DNA of 64,000 bases from the NCBI RefSeq assembly GCF_963678245.1, contig NZ_OY782767.1, positions 868,001-932,000 on the forward strand, in the 5' to 3' direction. This document shows positions 57,278 through 64,000 of the stretch, in pieces. A program made the translations under genes and the position numbers. The stretch is from an uncultured Sunxiuqinia sp. Lineage in GTDB: Bacteria; Bacteroidota; Bacteroidia; Bacteroidales; Prolixibacteraceae. The notes under the pieces were generated by a model. The model was not told the origin of the DNA, did no database searches, and worked only from the letters and a program-made list of their open reading frames with translations. Position 1 is the stretch's first letter, and each line of letters starts with the position of its first letter.

Positions 57278-57445
57278 ATGAGTTTTTTACGCATTTTATT
57301 TGCCATCATTTTACCGCCATTGGGTGTTTTTTTGACAGTTGGAATTAGGGGAGCTTTTTGGTTAAACATCCTATTAACCTTATTAGGTTTTATTCCCGGA
57401 ATTATACATGCTGTGTGGGTTATTGCTAAGCATGACCAAGCATGA
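57278..57445 (+). CDS. YqaE/Pmp3-family small membrane protein
   Basis: This 55-residue protein (MSFLRILFAIILPPLGVF...) has the Pmp3/UPF0057 form: two hydrophobic helices, the conserved LPPLGVFLTVG motif, WLNILLTLLGFIPGIIHA, and a short charged tail (KHDQA). Members are small inner-membrane proteins, some linked to salt or membrane-potential stress. The stop codon overlaps the ATG of the next gene (ATGA at 57442-57445), so the two are translationally coupled. It has its own consensus promoter. Confidence 0.88.
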   Translation: MSFLRILFAIILPPLGVFLTVGIRGAFWLNILLTLLGFIPGIIHAVWVIAKHDQA

Positions 57446-58530
57446 GTAGTATCGAAATCATCTTGTTTCCCTTAGCGATGCTTTTCGTGGCTACTACACT
57501 TGCTTCGCATTTAAAATGGACAGCTTGGTGGATCCGTGTAACTGATTTTCCCCGGTTACAAATCACTGTCTCCATGTTAATCATTTTTATATTAAGCTTG
57601 GTCTTTTATCGTTTCCATGAGATCTGGCAAATACTTATTAGTAGCATACTGCTGCTAAGCATCGTGTATCAGTTGGTGAGAATTAGTCGTTACACCATCT
57701 TTTCGCCAAAGCAGGTTGTGGCTTATCATGGAAATGACAAAGAGCAATCCATTTCGTTAATGGTTAGCAATGTGCTACAAACCAATAGAAATTCGGCAGA
57801 ATTGCACAAGTTGGTTGAAGAACAGAAACCCGATTTGCTGCTCACAGTCGAAGCCAACGATTGGTGGGAAAAACAATTGAGCCCAATCGAAAAGGACTAT
57901 GTACACACCATAAAAAAACCATTAGATAATTTGTATGGCATGATTTTGTACTCCAAACTGGAGCTGAAAGATGCACAAATCAACTACCTGATTGCCGACG
58001 ATATTCCCTCCATTGAAGCACAGGTGAGACTGCGATCCGGCCAACTCGTTCAAATTTATTGCTTACATCCCAAGCCTCCGTTTCCAACAGAAAGTGAAAC
58101 CAGTACCAACCGCGATGGCGAACTATTACTGGTTGGAAAGAAAATAGAAAAGGAGCGTAAACCTACTTTGGTGTTCGGCGATTTTAACGATGTGGCCTGG
58201 TCAAAATCAACCCGCATGTTTCAGAAAGTAAGCCAGCTGCTGGATCCTCGGATTGGGAGGGGATTTTTTAATACCTTTCACGCACAGCATTTTTTGATGC
58301 GCTGGCCGCTGGATCATATTTTTCATTCATCCGATTTTAAGTTGATTAAAATTAAGCGTTTGAAGTCCATTGGATCCGATCATTTTCCGATGTATATTAG
58401 TCTTCACTTTGAGCCGACTTCTAAGCAGTTGCATGAAGAACCGCAGGCGGATCGGCAAGAAGAACAAGAAGCCAAGGAGAAGATCAGGGACGCAGACCCA
58501 AAAAAATACCAGCATTTAGCTGCGCCTTAA
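57442..58530 (+). CDS. Membrane-anchored endonuclease/exonuclease/phosphatase (EEP) family protein
   Basis: The 362-residue protein has two to three N-terminal membrane helices (about 3-22, 38-52, 55-75) followed by an EEP domain. Visible motifs are SLMVSNVL, LLLTVEAND (metal-binding Glu), VFGDFNDVAWS (Asp-x-Asn), and the terminal SIGSDHFPMYISL (Asp-His). The EEP fold includes nucleases, sphingomyelinases and phosphatases. The membrane-tethered form resembles the YafD-type group. The C-terminal 30 residues are highly charged (EEPQADRQEEQEAKEK). It is coupled to YqaE upstream, which might point to a membrane-lipid or envelope role, but that is speculation. Confidence 0.85.
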   Translation: MSSIEIILFPLAMLFVATTLASHLKWTAWWIRVTDFPRLQITVSMLIIFILSLVFYRFHEIWQILISSILLLSIVYQLVRISRYTIFSPKQVVAYHGNDKEQSISLMVSNVLQTNRNSAELHKLVEEQKPDLLLTVEANDWWEKQLSPIEKDYVHTIKKPLDNLYGMILYSKLELKDAQINYLIADDIPSIEAQVRLRSGQLVQIYCLHPKPPFPTESETSTNRDGELLLVGKKIEKERKPTLVFGDFNDVAWSKSTRMFQKVSQLLDPRIGRGFFNTFHAQHFLMRWPLDHIFHSSDFKLIKIKRLKSIGSDHFPMYISLHFEPTSKQLHEEPQADRQEEQEAKEKIRDADPKKYQHLAAP

Positions 58531-58643
58531 AACGGCTTGGGAATCATATCGAATCCTTAAATAGTCTCATTTATTATGTATCTTTTGATAACATCGGTTT
58601 ATAGGCGATCTCAATTTTCAATGGCATTTTTAACATAATTCAC

Positions 58644-61541
58644 ATGTCGAAATTAAAAGTTTACAAAGCTTCAGCAGGTTCCGGAAAAACCTTTCGTTTG
58701 GCATTGGAGTACCTGAAAATCGCACTGGCGAGTGAATGGAACTACAAAAATATCCTGGCGGTAACCTTTACCAATAAGGCAACCACCGAAATGAAGGAGC
58801 GGATAATTGAGGAGCTGTACGTGTTGTCGAAAAAGCAACCGTCGGCGTATTTGCCTTTGCTGATAAAAGAGATGAAACTGGGAGAGGTAGAAATCGCTGA
58901 TCGTGCCCGCATCTGTTTAAAGCGTATTTTACACGATTATTCGCGTTTTTCAATCAGCACTATCGACAGCTTTTTTCAACGTGTCATTAAGTCGTTCAAC
59001 CGGGAGTTGGGTATCAATACGGCTTATCAAGTTGATTTGGAAGATAACCTGATTTTGGAAGAGGCTGTTGATGAATTGCTGCTTTCGATTGAAGAAAATC
59101 CGGAATTACTGGAGTGGCTGAAAAAATTTGCCAATGAGAAGATTCGCGAGGGTGGTGGCTGGAACCTGAAAAATGATATTCTCAAACTGGGGGTGCAGAT
59201 ATACAATGAAACATTCAAAGCATTGAATAAAACTTTGCATGAAAAAATTAATGACAAGCAATTTATTAGTACCTATAAAACCGAACTTAACACAATCATC
59301 TATCAATTTGAAAGTAACCTGAAACGAATTGGACGGGCAGGACTACAAATGATGCAGCAATATGGCGTTTCAGTAGATGATTTTAAGTACAAGAAAACCG
59401 GCGCCTCAGCTTCTTTTCAGCGGTTGGTTGATTTGAATCTGGATAGCTGGCCCGGTAAACGGGTTATTGAAGCAGCCGATGATCCGGAGGTGTGGACAAA
59501 GAAAAATGACGAAGCGAATGTGTTGGAAGCTGCCGCCGAATTGCAGTTGTTATTGTGCGAGGCCGTTGAGTATTATTTCAAAAAGTTGCACGAGTACAAC
59601 AGTGCAAAATTGATTGTCAATCAGCTATACACGCTGGGTATTTTGGTCGACTTGCAGGCCATGGTTCGCAAAGTAACCCAGGAAAAAGGAGTGGTTCTGA
59701 TTTCGGATTCGGGCACCTTGCTGAAGAGTATTATTGACGATTCGGATGCGCCGTTTATCTATGAGAAAACCGGCGTTTTTTATAATCACTTTATGATTGA
59801 TGAATTTCAAGATACCTCAGGTTTGCAGTGGGGGAATTTCAGACCATTAATTGGGAACTCACTAGCTGAAGATAATCTGGGAATGGTTGTGGGAGATGTG
59901 AAACAGGCGATTTATCGCTGGCGAAATGGAGATTGGAATTTGCTGGCACAGGATGTAAACAATCAGTTTCTTGCAAATGGGGTGGAAGAGGAGACCCTGC
60001 AAATGAACTGGCGCAGCACCGGAAATGTCATCCGATTTAACAACCGTATTTTTCAGATATTGCCACAAATCTTTCAGCAACACGTTAATAATGAGCTGGA
60101 GGAAAACAGGTTGAAAGGTACATCGATGACCGAACAGGTTGAAAAAATATATAGCCAAAGCCTGCAACAAATTGCGAATGCAAAAACAGCCGACAGCGGA
60201 GCTGTTCGCATGCGTTTTTTTGATAAACCTAAAGATGAAGAAAAGGAAAGCTTACTCGAAACTGTTTTAGATGAGCTGGTTGCTCGTATTAAAGAAGTGC
60301 AGGATACTGGCGCCGGTGCTCGCGAAATAGCTATATTGGTGCGTAAAAAAGACGAAGCCAAATTAATTGCAGATCGTTTGCTAAAAGAAAAATCAGCTAA
60401 TGAGCCTGATTATAATTTCAATATTCTATCCAGCGAATCACTGTATGTAAAAAACTCGTCAGCCGTTAGTTTTGTGCTTGCTTTGCTGCAATTATTAGCC
60501 GATCCGAACGACGCGGTGGCTCTGGCCCTTGCCAATCATTTATACTACAGTGAACTGTTTGATCAGCTTCAAATCATTCATAGAGTCCCTGACTTGGCAA
60601 CGCCAGGGGCTGATCAGTTAAGCATTGGTTTTGGTTCATTGAACAAGCCGGATCGAACCAGTTGGTTTGAAAAATTAAAAGATGATAAGAATATTCTATC
60701 TGATTTTCTGAATAGCGCCTACTTTTCAGAAACACTTAGCGGACGGAATATTCAGGAGATTATTTTTAAAATTTGTGAGTTTTTCAATTTGTTTGAATTG
60801 CAGGAAGAATTGGCTTATCTGCAAGCATTTATCGATCAGGTGGCCACCTTTATGAAAAACAGAACGACTGATATTGCTGCTTTTCTGATTTGGTGGAATG
60901 AGCAAGGCCAGAAAAAGACCATTGCCGTTTCTGAAGCGCTGGATGCCATTCGCATACAAACGATTCATAAGGCTAAGGGATTGGAGTATAATTATGTGTT
61001 TATTCCTTTCTGCGATTGGAAAATTGAGGTTTCGGCACAACATACACCCATGTTATGGTGCCGCCCTAAACTTCCGCCATTCGACCAGCTGGAGTTAGTT
61101 CCTGTTAAATTTGAAAAACGAATGGGCGAATCCATCTTTTTTGAAGAATATTTTCAGGAAAAAATAAGCAATTACATCGATAACTTAAATATGCTTTATG
61201 TGGCTTTTACGCGAGCCCGAACAGCTTTATTTACTTGGTCGGTAACTTCTGGGAAGTTTGGCAATATTGCCGATGTTTTACTTCAATCAATGCGAAAGAC
61301 TGATCATTTTAAAGGTCAAGGCGAAACAGACCTTTTTAGTGATCTGAATGAGCACTTCGATGAAGATACACTTTCTTTTACCTACGGGGAGATTACAACT
61401 TCAACTAAACGAAAAGAAATAAAAGACAATCGGCTGCAATTGAATGAATTTCGGTTTGTCGATTTTCATGACTATTTGAACCTTCGAAAGCGAAATGAGC
61501 ATTTTTTTTGTAGAAGGCGAACTAGCATCAACAAAAATTAA
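58644..61541 (+). CDS. AddA/RecB-like UvrD-family helicase, N-terminal part (frame broken at a T8 tract)
   Basis: These 965 codons encode a superfamily 1A helicase: Walker A ASAGSGKTFR (Lys15), FTNKATTEMKERI, Walker B MIDEFQDTS (about 383-391), MVVGDVKQAIYRWRNGD, LQMNWRST, and late motifs IQTIHKAKGLEYNYVF and MLYVAFTRAR. It should act in double-strand-break processing with an AddB-type partner, which is not adjacent here. The frame ends abruptly after RKRNEHFF. The nuclease domain continues in the +1 frame (61495-61959), the switch falling in TTTTTTTT at 61502-61509. Removing one T gives a single protein of about 1104 residues, the normal size. Confidence 0.88.
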   Translation: MSKLKVYKASAGSGKTFRLALEYLKIALASEWNYKNILAVTFTNKATTEMKERIIEELYVLSKKQPSAYLPLLIKEMKLGEVEIADRARICLKRILHDYSRFSISTIDSFFQRVIKSFNRELGINTAYQVDLEDNLILEEAVDELLLSIEENPELLEWLKKFANEKIREGGGWNLKNDILKLGVQIYNETFKALNKTLHEKINDKQFISTYKTELNTIIYQFESNLKRIGRAGLQMMQQYGVSVDDFKYKKTGASASFQRLVDLNLDSWPGKRVIEAADDPEVWTKKNDEANVLEAAAELQLLLCEAVEYYFKKLHEYNSAKLIVNQLYTLGILVDLQAMVRKVTQEKGVVLISDSGTLLKSIIDDSDAPFIYEKTGVFYNHFMIDEFQDTSGLQWGNFRPLIGNSLAEDNLGMVVGDVKQAIYRWRNGDWNLLAQDVNNQFLANGVEEETLQMNWRSTGNVIRFNNRIFQILPQIFQQHVNNELEENRLKGTSMTEQVEKIYSQSLQQIANAKTADSGAVRMRFFDKPKDEEKESLLETVLDELVARIKEVQDTGAGAREIAILVRKKDEAKLIADRLLKEKSANEPDYNFNILSSESLYVKNSSAVSFVLALLQLLADPNDAVALALANHLYYSELFDQLQIIHRVPDLATPGADQLSIGFGSLNKPDRTSWFEKLKDDKNILSDFLNSAYFSETLSGRNIQEIIFKICEFFNLFELQEELAYLQAFIDQVATFMKNRTTDIAAFLIWWNEQGQKKTIAVSEALDAIRIQTIHKAKGLEYNYVFIPFCDWKIEVSAQHTPMLWCRPKLPPFDQLELVPVKFEKRMGESIFFEEYFQEKISNYIDNLNMLYVAFTRARTALFTWSVTSGKFGNIADVLLQSMRKTDHFKGQGETDLFSDLNEHFDEDTLSFTYGEITTSTKRKEIKDNRLQLNEFRFVDFHDYLNLRKRNEHFFCRRRTSINKN

Positions 61542-61959
61542 TCAGGGCCGGATTTTTCATGAAGTGCTTGCTAATATCTCAGGAGTGAACGATTTGGATT
61601 CAGCAGTCAATGATTTGGTATTTAAAGGTGTAATTGCTACTGCCGAAGGCGAAAGGATGAAAATCAAATTAAAAGAACTAGTCACAGATCCCGAGGTGTC
61701 TAATTGGTTTGATGGTACTTTTAGGGTGATGAATGAACGTTCGATATTGACCGGCACCAAGCTAAAACGCCCGGATCGTATCATGCAAAATGATAACGAA
61801 GTGATTGTTGTGGATTATAAATCGGGCGAGAAAGAATTGGACAAATATCACTATCAAGTCGGCAATTATGTGAAAGTGCTTAAACGATGTGGTTACAAGA
61901 ATGTGACCGGCTATATTTGGTACACACAAACCAATAAGCGTGTAAAAATAGAAGGATAA
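61495..61959 (+). CDS. AddA/RecB-like nuclease domain, C-terminal part of the broken gene
   Basis: The 154-codon frame carries the PD-(D/E)XK nuclease end of the preceding helicase: INQGRIFHEVLANI, then LKRPDRIM, VVDYKSGEKE (catalytic Asp and Lys) and HYQVGNYVKVL. It overlaps the helicase frame by 47 bp in the +1 register. It is not an independent gene: homologous proteins join the two parts, and the ATG at 61495 lies within continuous coding sequence. It is translated only if the genomic tract is really T7 or if slippage occurs. Confidence 0.8.
   Translation: MSIFFVEGELASTKINQGRIFHEVLANISGVNDLDSAVNDLVFKGVIATAEGERMKIKLKELVTDPEVSNWFDGTFRVMNERSILTGTKLKRPDRIMQNDNEVIVVDYKSGEKELDKYHYQVGNYVKVLKRCGYKNVTGYIWYTQTNKRVKIEG
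61502..61509 (+). other. T8 homopolymer at the frame switch
   Basis: Eight T bases separate the helicase frame from the nuclease frame. T7 would fuse them as ...NEHFFVEGE.... The site is therefore a sequencing artefact, a real frameshift, or a transcriptional slippage/frameshifting site. Confidence 0.8.
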
Positions 61960-61987
61960 CTGGAGGTGGAATACAATAGAAAGTAAA

Positions 61988-62031
61988 AAACGGTTGGAAA
62001 CAATGGAAAACCATTATTTTCAACCGTTTTC
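61988..62031. terminator. Bidirectional terminator between convergent genes
   Basis: AAAACGGTTG (61988-61997) pairs with CAACCGTTTT (62022-62031), with further partial pairing inside the loop (AATGG/CCATT). It lies between the helicase-nuclease gene and the convergent repeat protein and can serve both. Confidence 0.72.
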
Positions 62032-62099
62032 TCCCATCATCAACATTGAATCATTGATTCGTCATGAATAGACATAAAACATACCTTCAATCTGGCAAC

Positions 62100-63410
62100 T
62101 TAGTTAAAGTGAATACCGGCACTAAAACCAATCCAGCCTTTTAAGGTAGTTCGCTTTCCTTTATGCGAGTAGATGGAATAGGGAGCAAAATCGCTTTCAA
62201 ATGGTCTACCATCAATAATCTTATTATTGGTAATCATCAGGTTAAAGTTTGGACCGGCAAAAACATCCAAATTATTTCCAATTTTCTTAGTGAAATTAAT
62301 TCTGAATTGGTTCAGGTCATTGTAGGTGTTTATCCAGTTTTTGCCCTCGTTAATGTGGTAGCTTATGAGTTCCAGTTGCGTTTTAAATCTTTCGTTATTA
62401 ACGATGTGAGTTCCCATTCCATAGCCAAATCCCCAATTGAATTCGTCGCCTAAAAATTGACTGCCAACGGCAAAGATATTATAGAACTTATCCACGCCAA
62501 TTTTAAATAGAGCCTGAGTATTTAAGGCTTCACTTGCTGAGATTTCCAATTCATAAAAACCATGCCGAACAATACTTAAAAAGCCAATAGGAAGACCACT
62601 CTTAACCGTGTCTGAAACGTTAATAACCCCCAGTTGAAGTCCATCAACTTGCTTGGCAACATTTAGAAATCCGGCTATCTGTGCTCCCTCGGTGGTTCCT
62701 TTTGCCAAGTTCGCAAAGCCAGCCAATTGCAATCCTTTGGCATCATTCATCGATATATTGGAGAAACCGGCAATTTGTACTTTCTGCATTTTTTCTTTCG
62801 AATAGTTTAAGAATCCAGCTAGCTGTGTGCCATTCACTTCGCCAAGTGTAATATTCGCAAAACCAGTCATCTGAAAAGCCTTGCCATTTCCTTTTACAAT
62901 ATTTGCAAAACCTGATCCTTGAATTCCTTGAACATCCTCACAGAAGTTTGCAAAACCGGCCATTTGAAGAGCCAAGGATTTTCCTTTGGTGAAGTTTGCA
63001 AATCCGGCGAATAATAATCCATTGGCTTCAGCATAATTGAAGTTGGCAAAGCCCGCAAATTGAAAACCTCTGGCTACACTTCTGTTAAAATTAGCAAAGC
63101 CCGCAAATTGATAGCCAGTAAAATCGCCGTTTACAAAATTTAGAAATCCGGCAAACTGTGCTCCACGAACAAAATCACGCTCAGTATTTGAGAATGCTGA
63201 AAATTCAAAACCAGCTAGTCCTCCCGAATAGCCTGAAATTAAATTCATCGAAACTTGATTGATACAATTTCCGGCGTTCGTGCCATTGGTACTTACCGGA
63301 GGAAACAATCCGAAAGCGAAAGGTACTTTTTTGTAATTGCCATAGCTTTGAGCAAATAAGTTAGTGATTACAAGTATTGAAATCAACAATGTGAAATAAA
63401 TCTTTTTCAT
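62100..63410 (-). CDS. LA_2272-type GFANF-repeat surface protein
   Basis: The 436-residue protein has a signal peptide (1-20, ending LFAQ). About residues 55-265 are roughly twelve repeats of 16-22 residues built on (Q/A)xAGFANF or close variants (AGFLNF, SGFANI, TGFANI, AGFSNI). This is the pattern of LA_2272-family surface repeat proteins. The alternating small/aromatic pattern suggests a beta-solenoid. The C-terminal 150 residues look like outer-membrane beta-strands (FNWGFGYGMGTHI, TLKGWIGFSAGIHFN) with an aromatic last turn. The function is unknown; an outer-membrane location is likely. It has no obvious operon partner. Confidence 0.75.
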   Translation of the reverse strand: MKKIYFTLLISILVITNLFAQSYGNYKKVPFAFGLFPPVSTNGTNAGNCINQVSMNLISGYSGGLAGFEFSAFSNTERDFVRGAQFAGFLNFVNGDFTGYQFAGFANFNRSVARGFQFAGFANFNYAEANGLLFAGFANFTKGKSLALQMAGFANFCEDVQGIQGSGFANIVKGNGKAFQMTGFANITLGEVNGTQLAGFLNYSKEKMQKVQIAGFSNISMNDAKGLQLAGFANLAKGTTEGAQIAGFLNVAKQVDGLQLGVINVSDTVKSGLPIGFLSIVRHGFYELEISASEALNTQALFKIGVDKFYNIFAVGSQFLGDEFNWGFGYGMGTHIVNNERFKTQLELISYHINEGKNWINTYNDLNQFRINFTKKIGNNLDVFAGPNFNLMITNNKIIDGRPFESDFAPYSIYSHKGKRTTLKGWIGFSAGIHFN

Positions 63411-63641
63411 TTGATTATAATTGTTTGTTTTCTATTTCAGTCATGTGGAACTCGCTTCTAGGCTGCCCAATACAGATCAAGTATTCTACCCGTTCGTTTC
63501 ATATCCTGATGGCGTATGAGTTCTCATCTATAATCCTATTGACAGGAGAAAAAGCAAAGGGTTGCAGTTTCAGTAGAAAAAAACTGAAAAAATATAATCA
63601 ATCGAAAGAAGTCGCATCTAAGTTGATCTCCGCTTCATATA

Positions 63642-64000
63642 TTAATTGGCTATTTTATATCGCCAAATATCATTATTGAATCGAATAAATAGATCACCCA
63701 TGTAAATGACTGGATGGGCATATCCATGCATTGCAGGGTAAACTGGTGTTTGAAAGCGACTGACAACATCAAGTCCATCGATTGTTGGTCTGGCCAATAC
63801 GACTTCTGCACTCTCAGTGAAAATATAAAATTTACTGTCGGCCGTGATGAGTGAGCCAGATTTAATTTCGCGGGGCTTGAAAACTTCTTTGCCGGTTTCC
63901 CAGTCTAACACTACCCAATGTTTTTTACGATCGGAAGTACCATAAATTAATCCGTCGATAACGTGTATTCCGGTCATTTTTGAATCAAAATCAGCATTCT
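63642..64000 (-). CDS. PQQ-like beta-propeller protein, C-terminal part (cut by window edge)
   Basis: The frame runs open to the right edge (NADFDSKMTG...), so the N-terminus is missing; about 119 residues are visible. Two propeller blades can be seen: GIHVIDGLIYGTSDRKKHWVVLD with WETGKEVF, and GSLITADSKFYIFTESAEVVLA. These match the PQQ-enzyme-like/BamB-like repeat with an xGxxYxxxxxG(x)hxhhDxxTGxxxW rhythm. It ends FNNDIWRYKIAN. Such proteins are secreted propellers of varied function; nothing more specific can be said from this part. Confidence 0.7.
   Translation of the reverse strand, partial: NADFDSKMTGIHVIDGLIYGTSDRKKHWVVLDWETGKEVFKPREIKSGSLITADSKFYIFTESAEVVLARPTIDGLDVVSRFQTPVYPAMHGYAHPVIYMGDLFIRFNNDIWRYKIAN

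Noticed and set aside
63425-63679. 84-codon plus-strand frame between the last two minus-strand genes
   Set aside because: No domain or leader is evident, and it overlaps the 3' end of the PQQ-like gene.

Overview
The window looks like a chromosomal segment from a Bacteroidota bacterium. Supporting signs are two tandem SusC/SusD pairs, a hybrid two-component regulator (HTCS), many lipoproteins with an Asp-rich stretch after the lipidated Cys, one protein with a type IX secretion (T9SS)-like C-terminus, and promoters of the TTG / TAnnTTTG type. The T9SS-like tail argues for an environmental lineage such as Marinilabiliales/Prolixibacteraceae over gut Bacteroides, but that placement is inference. 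There are no rRNAs, CRISPR arrays, transposases or phage genes.

Positions 1-46.6 kb form a large polysaccharide utilization locus (PUL) for acetylated, possibly feruloylated, glucuronoarabinoxylan. The left arm (1-13.7 kb) runs CE1 esterase (partial), CE1 esterase, type-B carboxylesterase, alpha/beta hydrolase, GH97, GH67, GH43, GH95 and GH8. A truncated GH5 remnant (13.9 kb) marks a junction. The core follows: HTCS sensor-regulator, GH43 lipoprotein, SusC/D pair 1, SusC/D pair 2, a DUF5627/DUF1735-type surface lipoprotein, a degenerate GH10-like protein with inserted binding modules, and a four-repeat protein with a T9SS-like tail, closed by a strong terminator at 36.15 kb. The right arm (36.8-46.6 kb) holds an SGNH esterase, GH115, a CE20/SASA-type esterase, a GPH-family sugar transporter, a canonical GH10 xylanase and a signal-less GH43, again closed by a strong hairpin. 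A coherent scheme is surface GH10 cleavage, SusCD import, periplasmic removal of GlcA (GH115, GH67), arabinose/xylose (GH43), galactose-type caps (GH95, GH97) and acyl groups, then GH8, GPH import and GH43 hydrolysis in the cytoplasm.

Positions 46.6-53.8 kb hold the least familiar locus: two paralogous Crp/Fnr-type regulators alternate with five surface-type lipoproteins. Each regulator gene ends in a perfect 16-bp palindrome of FNR type (TTGAT-N4-ATCAA and TTGAC-N4-GTCAA). Each palindrome lies at the same 21-nt distance from a TAnnTTTG-like -7 box for the lipoprotein gene that follows. One lipoprotein (50789-51760) resembles domains 1-3 of cholesterol-dependent/thiol-activated cytolysins without domain 4. 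I regard this as the best candidate for an undescribed system.

Positions 54.2-64 kb are ordinary chromosomal genes: tRNA-Arg(CCG), an HD-domain protein, a BFD-like [2Fe-2S] protein, a NarL-type two-component system, a 55-aa YqaE/Pmp3 membrane peptide coupled to an endonuclease/exonuclease/phosphatase protein, an AddA-like helicase-nuclease split at a T8 tract, a GFANF-repeat surface protein and a partial PQQ-propeller-like protein.
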